This document shows positions 44,323 to 53,956 of a stretch of DNA of 64,000 bases, piece by piece. The position numbers were made by a program, and so were the translations under genes. Origin of the DNA: Halobacteriovorax sp. DA5 (GTDB lineage Bacteria > Bdellovibrionota > Bacteriovoracia > Bacteriovoracales > Bacteriovoracaceae); NCBI RefSeq assembly GCF_002903145.1, contig NZ_PPDJ01000002.1, positions 620,001 through 684,000 on the forward strand. Reading direction: 5' to 3'. Within the stretch, counting starts at the first letter, position 1; each line of letters begins with the position of its first letter. The notes beneath the pieces were generated by a model, which saw only the letters and a list, made by a program, of their open reading frames with translations, did no database searches and was not told the DNA's origin.

Positions 44323-46077
44323 ATGCAAATAGTCATTCATCAAACTGATCACACCATTGGCAACTTTACACAAATTTACAAATACATAGAGAATCTCGTT
44401 CATTCTCAGGACTTTCAAAACAAAATTCACATCTTCCCAGAAACGTATTTAACAGGCTATCCGCTTCAAGATTTAGTTCTACAAAAAACATTTATTCGCG
44501 AATATCACGAATTACTTGATGCCCTTAAGCAATTATTTTCTAAGATCAAATTTGAGGATCAAACAGCTCTTCTAATTGGCGGAATTCGCTATGACTTTGA
44601 TGAAAAAACACAGATCCCTTCACATATCTACAATGTGATATTTGAGGTCACAAAAGATGCCAACCTGAATGATATTTATAAGAAATGTCTTCTGCCAGCG
44701 TACGATATTTTTGACGAAACAAAATACTATACACCTGGAGACTCTGCGACAATTTGGAGTCTTGGTGACTATAACTTTGGTCTATTAATCTGTGAGGATA
44801 TGTGGCACTCGAAACAGTATTCGATAGACCCACTTCAACTCCTTATGGATAAAGCTCAAGGTAAATTTCTAAATGGTGTTATCAACTTAAGTGCTTCACC
44901 TTGGAATATTGAAAAGGAGCAAAAGCGCCTAAAGCGTGCAAGCGAGATATCGAAAGTCTTCAATGTGCCTTTTTACTATGTCAATAAAGTTGGAGCAGAA
45001 GATGAGATCATCTTTGATGGTGCTAGTTTTGTTGTTAATGAAACGACTGTTGTGGCCAAGGCAAAGTCTTTTGTTTCGGATGTGATGGAAGTTGAAGTAG
45101 GGCCAGCAGTAGAAATGAAAAATCTTGGAGATGCACCTCAAGGTGCCCACTCTTGGGAGTCTCTATTTGGTCCTCAGATAGAAGAAACTGCAAATGGAGC
45201 AAGGCTAAGACCTCTTACAGAAGAAAATTTAGATGCTATTTTAGGAGCAATTAATTTAGGTCTTCAGGACTATGCCAAAAAATGTGGTATGAATAAATTC
45301 CTAGTGGCCCTTTCTGGAGGGATTGACTCTGCACTTGTTCTAACACTAGTGAAATTATTCCTTCGCCCAGGTCAAGAAGTTGAGGCCATTTACATGCCTT
45401 CTAAGTTCTCAGCAGGACTTAGCTGGGAAATTAGTGAGGAGCTATGTAAGAATCTTGGTGTGAAGCTTCACAATGTACCAATCAAGTTTCTTCACTCATC
45501 AGTGCAAAACTTATTCCAAGACTCTCTAGACCCTTTAACAGGGCTAGCTGATGAAAATATACAGTCTCGTTTAAGAGGGGCACTACTCTATGCTCGCTCA
45601 AATCAGACAGGAGCAATGGTAATCAATACTTCTAATAAATCAGAAATTGCTGTTGGCTACTCGACTCTATATGGTGACTCAGTAGGTGCCTTAAGCATTC
45701 TTGGGGATCTGTATAAAAGTGAAGTATTTGCTCTTTCAAGACATATTAATAAAAACTTTAATAATATCATTCCAGCGGCTGTAATCGAACGCCCTCCAAG
45801 TGCGGAGCTTAGGGAAGAACAAAAAGATGAAGATTCTTTACCTCCATACGATACCCTCGATATGATATTGGAATCATACCTTTCTTATCGCTACGATATG
45901 GAAGATCTTCTTAAGCTTGGGTTAAACAAAACTGAAGTTGAAAGAGTCATCAAACTAATATTAAATAGTGAGTATAAAAGGCAGCAGTTCTGTCCTATTT
46001 TGAAACTTAAAGATAAAAGCTTTGGTTTTGGGAGACGCGTGCCGATATGTAAGAAGGTTGATTTTAATTTAGTCTAA
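44323..46077 (+). CDS. nadE: Glutamine-dependent NAD+ synthetase
   Basis: 584 residues. N-terminal nitrilase/glutaminase triad: E40 ('FPETYL'), K121 ('YKKCLLPAY') and C157 ('LLICEDMW'). The C-terminal synthetase has the PP-loop 'VALSGGIDSALVLTLV' and 'NTSNKSEIAVGYSTLYGD', then 'IIPAAVIERPPSAELR'. It makes NAD+ from deamido-NAD+ with ammonia from glutamine. The length fits two-domain NadE. It is divergent from TrmFO with ~115 bases between. The H1-like gene follows 24 bases after its stop. Confidence 0.95.
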   Translation: MQIVIHQTDHTIGNFTQIYKYIENLVHSQDFQNKIHIFPETYLTGYPLQDLVLQKTFIREYHELLDALKQLFSKIKFEDQTALLIGGIRYDFDEKTQIPSHIYNVIFEVTKDANLNDIYKKCLLPAYDIFDETKYYTPGDSATIWSLGDYNFGLLICEDMWHSKQYSIDPLQLLMDKAQGKFLNGVINLSASPWNIEKEQKRLKRASEISKVFNVPFYYVNKVGAEDEIIFDGASFVVNETTVVAKAKSFVSDVMEVEVGPAVEMKNLGDAPQGAHSWESLFGPQIEETANGARLRPLTEENLDAILGAINLGLQDYAKKCGMNKFLVALSGGIDSALVLTLVKLFLRPGQEVEAIYMPSKFSAGLSWEISEELCKNLGVKLHNVPIKFLHSSVQNLFQDSLDPLTGLADENIQSRLRGALLYARSNQTGAMVINTSNKSEIAVGYSTLYGDSVGALSILGDLYKSEVFALSRHINKNFNNIIPAAVIERPPSAELREEQKDEDSLPPYDTLDMILESYLSYRYDMEDLLKLGLNKTEVERVIKLILNSEYKRQQFCPILKLKDKSFGFGRRVPICKKVDFNLV

Positions 46078-46100
46078 TAGGTTTAGGGAGATAAGAGAAA

Positions 46101-46700
46101 ATGAATAAGACTTTTGAAAAGGTAATGAGTTCTTTCGACGATGTAAAAGCAATGGTTGATAATGTTATTACAAATAAATCGGTAAAAGAAGTGGAAAAAA
46201 ATGTAATGAACTTTATTGGTCAAGTTGAGAAAGAAGCTCGCAACGTTGTTGATAAAGACGTCAGAAAAGTTGTTCTCACACTTCAGAAAGAAAAGAAAAA
46301 AGTTGAAAAATTTGTGGACACAACAATTCAAAAAGAAGTTAAAGCCGCAAAGAAATATCTCGATGGACACATCAAAGATGTTCAAAAGCTTCAAAAGAGC
46401 CTTGATAAATATCTAAAAGATGAAATGAAAAAGGCCAAGAAGACGGCAACTAAAAAAGTGAAAGAAGCCGAGGCAACAATTAAGAAGAAGGCCAAAACGG
46501 CCAAGAAAGTAGTTAAGAAAAATGTTGCTGCTAAAACAGCGGCGGCAAAGAAAGCTACAACAAAAAAGGCAACGACAAAGAAAGCTGCTCCTAAGAAAGC
46601 CGCTGCAAAAAAAGCTGCCCCAAAGAAAGCCGCTCCTAAAAAAGCAGCTGCAAAAAAAGCGGCCCCAAAGAAAACGGCCAAGAAAGCTACACGTAAATAG
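46101..46700 (+). CDS. Histone H1-like Lys/Ala-rich protein
   Basis: 199 residues. Residues 1-110 form amphipathic helices (phasin-like, with many Lys/Val/Glu); the rest is a long basic tail with KKAAPKKAAAKK-type repeats, KKATTKK units and KKTAKKATRK at the end. Bacterial H1-like and AlgP-type proteins share such tails, which bind DNA or polyphosphate. It is nearly all coiled or disordered and has no HU fold. It follows nadE by 24 bases and is followed by a stem-loop and an HPt gene. Confidence 0.75.
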   Translation: MNKTFEKVMSSFDDVKAMVDNVITNKSVKEVEKNVMNFIGQVEKEARNVVDKDVRKVVLTLQKEKKKVEKFVDTTIQKEVKAAKKYLDGHIKDVQKLQKSLDKYLKDEMKKAKKTATKKVKEAEATIKKKAKTAKKVVKKNVAAKTAAAKKATTKKATTKKAAPKKAAAKKAAPKKAAPKKAAAKKAAPKKTAKKATRK

Positions 46701-46713
46701 CACTCGACACATA

Positions 46714-46736
46714 TGAGGGAGCCTAATGCTCCCTCA
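46714..46736. promoter_or_regulatory. Strong stem-loop between H1-like and HPt genes
   Basis: TGAGGGAGC / GCTCCCTCA, nine perfect pairs with loop CTAAT. No T-tract follows, so it may be a weak terminator or an mRNA-stabilising hairpin. An ATG lies in the loop but the HPt start is 23 bases further on. Confidence 0.65.
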
Positions 46737-46758
46737 CATAGCCCACAAGGTGGATGTC

Positions 46759-47028
46759 ATGGAAAAGAGTCTCAATTCTCATATTCAAAAACTACTTCCG
46801 AAGTTTAAGGCATCTAAAAAAACTGAAATTGACTACCTCTTGCCAAAAATTGCAACGATGCAAGAAAATGAACTCCGTCAGGTCCTTCACAAGATGGCCG
46901 GAAGCTTCTCTTGCTATAATTTCCTTAAAATTGGTGCTTCTTTAAAGGCTTTTGAGCTAGACCAAGATCTTGACTCAAAGCGCGACCTTGTAAAGAAAGC
47001 TCTTGAAGAGATCCTAGCTGAACTATAG
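46759..47028 (+). CDS. HPt-like phosphotransfer protein
   Basis: 89 residues from ATG 46759, chosen because AAGGTGG sits 5 bases upstream (the open frame starts at 46726 within the hairpin). 'VLHKMAGSFSCYNFLKIGASLKAFE' matches the HPt consensus H-x-L-x-G-x-A, with His at about 53, and a four-helix outline. HPt proteins pass phosphate between kinases and regulators. It is not next to either histidine kinase. The Cys in the motif is unusual. Confidence 0.7.
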   Translation: MEKSLNSHIQKLLPKFKASKKTEIDYLLPKIATMQENELRQVLHKMAGSFSCYNFLKIGASLKAFELDQDLDSKRDLVKKALEEILAEL

Positions 47029-47109
47029 TCCAAATACCTATTTTTATTAACAATCCCTTTCTTTTTTGTGATAATGCCCAAATACTAAAATTTGAATAAG
47101 GGAATTTAA

Positions 47110-49275
47110 TTGAAGAAACTTGAAAGAAACTTAGGACTCTCGTCAGTTATCTCTATCAGTATTGCCTCAATGCTTGGATCAGGGATCTTTGTTCTTCCAG
47201 GACTCGCATTTGAAGTAACAGGCCCATATGTTTGGATCTCATACTTACTAGCTGGACTTTGCGTTCTTCCGGCCGCTCTATCTAAGTCTGAACTTGCCAC
47301 GGCCATGCCAGCTTCAGGTGGTACATATATCTATATAGAAAGAACATTTGGCCCTATGGCCGGAACAATTGCAGGTCTTGGCCTTTGGATCTCGCTGCTT
47401 CTTAAAGCAGCTTTCGCATTAATGGGTTTTGGTGCCTATCTAGGGGCCATTAGCTCAGGAGTTGACTTAAAAAACTTTGCCCTTATTCTAACGGCCATCA
47501 TCACACTCCTTAATATTGTTGGTGTTGGTAAAGTCAGTGGATTACTGATTGCCGTCGTCATTCTTTCGACAATAGGCTTAACAGTTTTAAATATTGGAAC
47601 CCTTTCAACGGCCCAGGTTATTACAGGGATTCCATTTTCGTTTACACATATTGATACGATCTTAGCAGCAGCTGGTCTTGTTTTCATTTCATACGCGGGT
47701 GTAACTAAAGTTGCAGCAATTGCGGAAGAGATAAAGACGCCAGAAAAGAATCTCCCAAGAGGTATTCTTCTGTCACTTTTAATTGTGACACTTCTTTACT
47801 GTGTTACAACACTTGCCCTAGCTAAATACTTACCACTAGAGCAACTCAAAAATAATTTAAGACCAATCTATACCCTAGCATATGAATTTGGTGGGAAAAA
47901 TTTCGGTCTGGTTATGGCGATTTTGGCCATTCTAACGATGACTTCAATGGCAAACGCAGGCCTTTTAGCAGCTTCTCGTTTCCCTTTTGCCATGAGCCGT
48001 GATCACCTTATCCCAAGGCTATTTGGACATCTTCATCGAAAATTTCTTACACCAGTATGGAGTATTTTGGCCTCAGGACTTGTCATCGCCTGTGCCATCT
48101 ACTTTTTAAATATTGCTAAGATCGCTAAGCTTGCTTCAGCATTCATTCTAACAATTTACATGATTGAAAATATTGCTGTTATCGCTCTAAGAGAAACACA
48201 TATCCAATGGTATAAACCGACTTACAAATCACCACTATATCCGTACGTCCAAATTTTCGGAATTCTTTCAACTCTATACTTACTTGTAATGATGAAAGAC
48301 TTGGCCGTGATTGGGCTGGTTTCAATTTCAGTTCCAGGAATTTTGATTTATCTCTTCTACGCTAAAGGACGTGTTAACCGAAAAGGAGTTCTTGGTATCA
48401 GAGGAAAGAGAACGGACCTAGTAAATGAGGCCCAATTTCCTGCTCCAGCAATGTCGGAAAAATTAAGTCTTGATCAAGACGCTAATGTTGTCGTGGCCCT
48501 CATTGGAAATGAACGATCACCAGAGATGCTCATTGATATGGGGACATCACTTGCGGGTGGAGAAAATATTGAAGTTGCTCACCTGACAGAGGCACCTGAG
48601 CAAACTGATCTTAATGACTTTACTGATGAAGACCCAAAACTTAGGTCTTTAAGACGTCGAGTTATTGCCATGGCCATTGAGAAGACAACACCAATTAACT
48701 TTGATCCAATTGTTACCCACGATCTATCAAAATCAATCTTTGAAATTGGCCAAAGACTACACTGTAATTGGCTATTCATGGAGTGGAAAGGACGCCTACG
48801 TGATACATTCACAACACAAAGTCCCGTAGCATGGCTAAGGTCTCATTTAAATTGTCACCTCGTTATCTTTAGAGACAATGGTGTGAGGTATATGAGAAAG
48901 ATTATGGTTTTAATTGACCAAAACTCAAATGATGTCACACTAATTCAGGCGGCCCAACAAATTGCAGAGGCCCATAAAGCAGAGATCACATTTATCTACT
49001 TAACCGACAAAGACCTTACAATTGAAGAGACCTCACAAGTTGAGAAGTATATTCGCCTTATTAGTGGTGATATGAATGTTAGAACAACTGGACACATTAT
49101 AAAGTATCACGACAAAGTCGATACTCTAGAAACGATTACAGTTGAATATGACCTGCTCGTTTTCAACTCAAATAAGAAGCATCGTTGGTTTCATGTCTTT
49201 GGTACACAAGATGACCAAATTATGGCAAAGGCTTCATGTTCAGTTCTTGGGATTCATACAGGAAACGCGAATTAA
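47110..49275 (+). CDS. APC-family amino-acid permease fused to universal stress domains
   Basis: 721 residues. Residues 1-440 are twelve-segment APC permease ('SIASMLGSGIFVLPG', 'SGGTYIYIERTFGP'). The rest has two USP-like Rossmann domains: ~460-600 and ~605-721, the second starting 'RKIMVLIDQNSNDVTLIQAAQQIAE' and ending 'SCSVLGIHTG'. The TTG start has AAGGGAA 6 bases upstream. It would import or exchange amino acids with regulation from the cytoplasmic USP tail. The last bases overlap the convergent kinase gene by 4. Confidence 0.85.
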   Translation: MKKLERNLGLSSVISISIASMLGSGIFVLPGLAFEVTGPYVWISYLLAGLCVLPAALSKSELATAMPASGGTYIYIERTFGPMAGTIAGLGLWISLLLKAAFALMGFGAYLGAISSGVDLKNFALILTAIITLLNIVGVGKVSGLLIAVVILSTIGLTVLNIGTLSTAQVITGIPFSFTHIDTILAAAGLVFISYAGVTKVAAIAEEIKTPEKNLPRGILLSLLIVTLLYCVTTLALAKYLPLEQLKNNLRPIYTLAYEFGGKNFGLVMAILAILTMTSMANAGLLAASRFPFAMSRDHLIPRLFGHLHRKFLTPVWSILASGLVIACAIYFLNIAKIAKLASAFILTIYMIENIAVIALRETHIQWYKPTYKSPLYPYVQIFGILSTLYLLVMMKDLAVIGLVSISVPGILIYLFYAKGRVNRKGVLGIRGKRTDLVNEAQFPAPAMSEKLSLDQDANVVVALIGNERSPEMLIDMGTSLAGGENIEVAHLTEAPEQTDLNDFTDEDPKLRSLRRRVIAMAIEKTTPINFDPIVTHDLSKSIFEIGQRLHCNWLFMEWKGRLRDTFTTQSPVAWLRSHLNCHLVIFRDNGVRYMRKIMVLIDQNSNDVTLIQAAQQIAEAHKAEITFIYLTDKDLTIEETSQVEKYIRLISGDMNVRTTGHIIKYHDKVDTLETITVEYDLLVFNSNKKHRWFHVFGTQDDQIMAKASCSVLGIHTGNAN

Positions 49276-50726
49276 AGTAGCTCAGACTTTGGAAGGCTTA
49301 TAGAGAAAGTCGTATATTCAGAGTCTGGGTCGTACGTTAAACTTCCACCGTGATCCATAATAATTTCACGGCTAATATTTAGGCCAAGACCTGTTCCCTT
49401 TTCTTTACTTTTAGTTGTATAGAAACGATTAAAGATTTTTTGAGCTATATCTTTTTCAATCCCTTGCCCACTATCTAATACCTCAAGGATAACGTGTTGA
49501 GCATCATCTAGAAGATTAATTTCAATCCATTGCTCTTTAAGTCCAGCAATCGCATCGTGAGAGTTGTTAAATAAGTTGATTAAAACTTGAATAATCTCTG
49601 ATGAGTTAATATTCACGAGATCCGAATCAGCATCATTTGAAAAAACGATGCGAAGACTTTCGTCAACAAGCCCTGTTTTAAATAATGCAATAGAGTCATG
49701 AACAATCGAAGACAAGCTTGTCATCTCACGCATTGAGCGATCATCTTGAGAATAAATATTGAGAGAGCTAACAATATTTGCAATTCGATTTTTTTGCTCA
49801 CCAATTGAGCGAATTTTCTCTAATAATTGCTCTGAACTAATCGTTTCACCACGTCGCTCAATGGCCTGAACCTGCAGTTCGATGATTGCTAATGGATTAT
49901 TCACTTCATGAGCTATATTGGCGGCCATTTGTCCGAGGGCCGTCCACTTACTCATTTTATCAATTGTTGCTTTTTGAGAATCAATTTCGCGGTTACGACG
50001 GAAGCGTTCCGTAACATCGGCCGTACGATCAAGAAAGTAGTGACCTAGCTGATTGAAGTCATGATACTCCATTGAGCATTCAAAAACTGACTCCTCATCA
50101 TCTCCCATTTCCATAAAAACAGTATCAGTGATAATTTCACCGACAGATTCTTTTGCTCGATCAGCACGTTGATAGAATTTCTTAAGATTTTTTCCACTTA
50201 CAACATCTTTAATATTTAGCCCAACGAGAGGCTTTCCATTCCAAGTCGCATCCGCTTTTGAAACGTAGACAAAGTTATAATCCTTATCAAAGACAGTGAA
50301 AATATCAGAACTTTGCTCAACCATTTCTCTAATAAAGAAATTTGTCGAGCTAGTAGTAAGATTAACTTCATGCGGGCGAATCTTAGATAAAACTCTCTTA
50401 TTGCCTTCATCGTCAATAAAAGGATTAAATTCGACATCCCAAGTAATAGCATCTCGATTAAGTCGATTCGTAAGTATAATCTGCTCTCGGCTAAACTCTC
50501 CGTTTAGCGCTCTTGCAAAACAATTCTTAACTTTTAAAACTTCAGATTCGCTTAAGTGACCTTTGTAGTAATCATAAACACTCATTCCAAGATAATCTTC
50601 AGAGAATCCAAAAAGAGTTGTTGAAACAAAGAGGAAACAAGCATTTTCATCAAACACAGCAACTCGAACATTTTGCTCTTCAAAATTTCCAAGCTTTAAT
50701 AAATCGATCAGTTGCTGTGTGTTCAT
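49272..50726 (-). CDS. Cytoplasmic PAS sensor histidine kinase
   Basis: 484 residues with no membrane segment. Two PAS domains (~20-130 and ~140-240, the second with 'IFTVFDKDYNFVYVSKADATWNGKPLVG') precede the H-box 'ANIAHEVNNPLAIIELQ', N-box 'LINLFNNSHDAI' and 'DSGQGI', 'GTGLGLNISREIIMDHGG'. It is a NtrB-like kinase. No regulator gene is next to it, so its partner is elsewhere; the HPt protein at 46759 is a candidate. The start has no clear site. It faces the APC-USP gene tail to tail. Confidence 0.9.
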   Translation of the reverse strand: MNTQQLIDLLKLGNFEEQNVRVAVFDENACFLFVSTTLFGFSEDYLGMSVYDYYKGHLSESEVLKVKNCFARALNGEFSREQIILTNRLNRDAITWDVEFNPFIDDEGNKRVLSKIRPHEVNLTTSSTNFFIREMVEQSSDIFTVFDKDYNFVYVSKADATWNGKPLVGLNIKDVVSGKNLKKFYQRADRAKESVGEIITDTVFMEMGDDEESVFECSMEYHDFNQLGHYFLDRTADVTERFRRNREIDSQKATIDKMSKWTALGQMAANIAHEVNNPLAIIELQVQAIERRGETISSEQLLEKIRSIGEQKNRIANIVSSLNIYSQDDRSMREMTSLSSIVHDSIALFKTGLVDESLRIVFSNDADSDLVNINSSEIIQVLINLFNNSHDAIAGLKEQWIEINLLDDAQHVILEVLDSGQGIEKDIAQKIFNRFYTTKSKEKGTGLGLNISREIIMDHGGSLTYDPDSEYTTFSISLPKSELL

Positions 50727-50744
50727 ATAGTTTCTGTTTGTTTT

Positions 50745-52010
50745 CTAAACGAATTTTACCACACAATAATTCTTCTTCCCCTTCTTTAGAATTAAGCAAG
50801 ACTCACTTGCCAAATCTGAGGTAGTTATCACGTGATCAACATTAGCATTCTTAATGTTATTGATGGCAACACCGTTTTGAGTGACCATTTTTCTTGCCTC
50901 TCCCTTTGATTTAAACAAAGGAGTTGCAGCAAGCATATCTAAGTAAGTAATTTCACCTAATTGCGATTTTTCAAGCTCAATCGAAGGAACATCATCAAAA
51001 ATACCCGCTAACTCTACATCAGTCGTATTTTCAATAACCTTACCAAAGAAGAAGTCTGTTGCTTTCTGTGCCGCTTCGATCCCTTCTTTACCGTGAACTA
51101 AGCTTACGATCTCTTCGGCCAGTCTTTTTTGTGCTGCTCTTAAATGAGGCTCTGTTTCAACTAACTTCTCGTATTCAGCAATTTCTTCTAAAGTTAAAAA
51201 CGTTAAAGTTTTTAGATATCTAATTACTGAAGAATCATCTGAATTAAGTAGGAATTGGTACATCTTGTATGGAGATGTCATTGTTGGGTCAAGATAGATT
51301 GCTCCACCTTCAGACTTACCAAACTTCTTTCCATTGGAATCAGTTAGAAGTGGAATTGTCATACAAAATGCAGGCTTCTGGTGCATCTTACGAGTAAGAT
51401 CCATTCCTGCAGTCATATTCCCCCACTGATCTGCTCCACCAATTTGTAAGCTTACATCATATTCTTTATTCAGGTGAGCAAAGTCATAACCTTGAATAAC
51501 TTGGTATGTGAACTCAGTATAGCTAATTCCAGCTTCTGAGCTAATTCTCGACTTTACAGAGTCCTTTGCAAGCATTTCACCAACACGAAATCTCTTACCA
51601 ACATCTCTTAGAAACTCGAGGAATGAAAACTTTCCAATCCAGTCAATATTGTTAACCATTGTGGCCGCATTCTCACCTTCAAAATCTAATAGCTTTTGAA
51701 GCTGTGCCTTTTGACCTTCAAGGTTTTGAAGAACTTGATCTTCTGATTGAAGATTTCTCTCATCACTTTTCCCAGAAGGATCACCAATCATTCCTGTTGC
51801 ACCACCAACTAGAACGTAAGGCTTGTGACCTTGTCTTTGAAGACGCATCATTGTAACAACTGCAAACAAATTCCCTAATTGAAGAGATCTTGCCGTTGGA
51901 TCGTAACCACAATAGAATGAAATTTTCTTATCATTTAAAATTTCTTTCAACTCTTCGTGTGAGTATTGATTAACAATTCCTCTTGCTTCTAATTCTTCAA
52001 AAAAATTCAT
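50745..52010 (-). CDS. tyrS: Tyrosyl-tRNA synthetase
   Basis: 421 residues. 'GYDPTARSLQLGNLFAV' is the HIGH region, 'GGADQWGNMTAG' the tyrosine site, and 'GKKFGKSEGGAIYLD' the KMSKS loop. The C-terminal S4-like domain 'TPLFKSKGEARKMVTQNGVAINN' binds tRNA. It charges tRNA-Tyr. The ATG shares its first base with the gltX stop (TAATG), so both synthetases are coupled. Length is standard. Confidence 0.96.
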   Translation of the reverse strand: MNFFEELEARGIVNQYSHEELKEILNDKKISFYCGYDPTARSLQLGNLFAVVTMMRLQRQGHKPYVLVGGATGMIGDPSGKSDERNLQSEDQVLQNLEGQKAQLQKLLDFEGENAATMVNNIDWIGKFSFLEFLRDVGKRFRVGEMLAKDSVKSRISSEAGISYTEFTYQVIQGYDFAHLNKEYDVSLQIGGADQWGNMTAGMDLTRKMHQKPAFCMTIPLLTDSNGKKFGKSEGGAIYLDPTMTSPYKMYQFLLNSDDSSVIRYLKTLTFLTLEEIAEYEKLVETEPHLRAAQKRLAEEIVSLVHGKEGIEAAQKATDFFFGKVIENTTDVELAGIFDDVPSIELEKSQLGEITYLDMLAATPLFKSKGEARKMVTQNGVAINNIKNANVDHVITTSDLASESCLILKKGKKNYCVVKFV

Positions 52011-53434
52011 TACGCTAGTCTCTCTTTAATAATTGATACTGGAGTAAGTGCCACAACAGTCTTTAAATCTGGCCCATGTGCGCGTCCAGTAAGACATACA
52101 CGTGTACCCATAAATAGTGGCTTCCCTTTTATTTTTAATTCTTTCTTTAAATAGTCCATCCACTCACCAACTTGATCTTCAGTAACATTAGTTGTCTGAT
52201 CAGCTAGTTGTGCCTTTAGGTATTCCTTAATCTGTGGAGTTGTCTCCCACGAAATCGCTTCTTCGTATTGTGGATCTGCATCGACACCAGCATCAAAGAA
52301 AATTGGCAGGTGCTCATTAATATTGCTAAATAGCTGAACCTTCTCTTTCATAAGTCCTGCAAACTTAATCTTCCAAGCTTCATCTTGCTTATGGTATTCA
52401 CTTCCTTCAGCAATGAAGCGATCAAATCCAGCTGCAATATCTTTGTCATCTAATTTTCTAAGCCACTGCTCGTTAAAGAAGTTTAGCTTTTGAATGTCAT
52501 ACATTGCTGAAGACTTAGAAAATCTTTCGTAACCAAATTTATTACCAAGTTCATTTACATCAAAAATATCTGTCTCTTCAGGATGTGACCAACCAAGAAG
52601 ACAAAGGTAATTTGCAAGTGCCGCAGGTAGATAACCTTGATCCTTATACTGAGTAACCGAAGTTGCCCCATGGCGCTTCGAAAGCTTTTGACGATCGTGA
52701 CCAATAAGTAGTGAGACGTGACCAAACTGAGGAGGTGTCACACCCATTGCATCGTAGATCATAAGCTGGCGACATGTATTGTTTAAGTGCTCTTCTGCAC
52801 GGAATACGTGAGTCATCTCCATCTTTGCATCATCAACAACACAGCAGAAGTTATAAACAGGCATTCCGTTTGCTCTTAAGATAACGAAATCCCCAACCAT
52901 ATTCTCAGGAAACTTTACGTGACCTTTTACAAGATCAGTAAACTCCCAAGTTTTTCCTGGGTTTTTAAAACGTATTACATATTCCTCGCCTGCATCAACT
53001 CTCTTCTTAGCTTCTGCTGGATCAAGGTCACGATACTGTCCGTGATAAGCATGTGGGTCTTTATTTTCACTTGCTGCTTTTTCAGTTAATCGCTCTAATT
53101 CAATACTTGTTAAGAAACATGGATAAGCTAATCCACGATTAATAAAATCCCAAGCAATGTCTTTATAAATATCAAGTCTTTCAGACTGACGGTATGGACC
53201 AAAGTCTCCACCCTTATCAGGACCTTCATCATGCTCGATTCCCATCCATTTAAGGTCAGCAATTTGCGCTTCTTCATACTCACGCTTTGATCTTTCAAGG
53301 TCAGTATCTTCAATTCTTAAGATATATTTTCCACCATTTGCCTTAGCAAAAAGGTAGCTATAAAGAGCAGTACGAGCGCCACCGATGTGAAGGTAGCCAG
53401 TTGGAGAAGGTGCAAAACGAACACGAACAGTCAT
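52010..53434 (-). CDS. gltX: Glutamyl-tRNA synthetase
   Basis: 474 residues. 'VRFAPSPTGYLHIGGARTAL' has the HIGH motif, 'KLSKRHGATSV' the KMSKS, and 'DTDLERSKREYEEAQIADL' the Glu pocket. 'CCVVDDAKMEMTHVFRAEEHL' is standard. It attaches Glu to tRNA-Glu (possibly also tRNA-Gln in a GatCAB organism; not visible here). AAAGGA precedes the ATG. It is the first gene of a two-synthetase operon. Confidence 0.97.
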   Translation of the reverse strand: MTVRVRFAPSPTGYLHIGGARTALYSYLFAKANGGKYILRIEDTDLERSKREYEEAQIADLKWMGIEHDEGPDKGGDFGPYRQSERLDIYKDIAWDFINRGLAYPCFLTSIELERLTEKAASENKDPHAYHGQYRDLDPAEAKKRVDAGEEYVIRFKNPGKTWEFTDLVKGHVKFPENMVGDFVILRANGMPVYNFCCVVDDAKMEMTHVFRAEEHLNNTCRQLMIYDAMGVTPPQFGHVSLLIGHDRQKLSKRHGATSVTQYKDQGYLPAALANYLCLLGWSHPEETDIFDVNELGNKFGYERFSKSSAMYDIQKLNFFNEQWLRKLDDKDIAAGFDRFIAEGSEYHKQDEAWKIKFAGLMKEKVQLFSNINEHLPIFFDAGVDADPQYEEAISWETTPQIKEYLKAQLADQTTNVTEDQVGEWMDYLKKELKIKGKPLFMGTRVCLTGRAHGPDLKTVVALTPVSIIKERLA

Positions 53435-53552
53435 GTAAATTCCTTTGGGTAATTAAATGTATTTTAAATTAATGTAGTTGAGCGATATTATAGCTTTTTA
53501 AATAGGAAAAGACACTTTCAAAGTCGCACTTTTTGGGGAAAAACACTTGATA

Positions 53553-53912
53553 TTATAGACTATTTAGAATCGAGTCCACGTGGTCAACATTCTTTAAACG
53601 CTTGGACATGGAACGTGACACGATGCAATTCTCGCCATAACAAGTATTCGTAATATTTTTGAAGCAAGAACTAAGTAGTTGAAAGTAACGTGGCGTTCCA
53701 ACAACAATACGGCCAGAGCCATCTTCCTTGGAAACGATCTTATCCGCATGAAGCTTAAGACACTCATCGACACCGAAAGTTGTATACTCAAGCAAATATT
53801 GTTTACGTGCCTTTAGGTATTTATTCGCAAGCTCAACTTTGGGATGTGAAGCATAGGAGCTTAGTCCAAAGAGCAATTGACAGGATACGAATAAACTCAT
53901 TAACTTAGTCAT
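53553..53912 (-). CDS. Small secreted hypothetical protein
   Basis: 119 residues with a Sec signal peptide (about 1-20, ending SSYAS). The mature part has four Cys (VDECLK, SSCFKN, NTCYGENC), which could form two disulphides. It reads 'KYLKARKQYLLEYTTFG' early on. No family is recognised. It is divergent from the barstar-like gene with about 45 bases between them. Confidence 0.65.
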   Translation of the reverse strand: MTKLMSLFVSCQLLFGLSSYASHPKVELANKYLKARKQYLLEYTTFGVDECLKLHADKIVSKEDGSGRIVVGTPRYFQLLSSCFKNITNTCYGENCIVSRSMSKRLKNVDHVDSILNSL

Positions 53913-53956
53913 AAATTGATTCTAACAATATATTTTCCTTTAGCAATGAGAAATAA

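Noticed and set aside
46391..46712. Two Phe/Ala/Cys-rich minus-strand ORFs opposite the H1-like tail
   Set aside because: They are antisense images of AAG/GCT repeats (Lys/Ala codons) and have no ribosome site.
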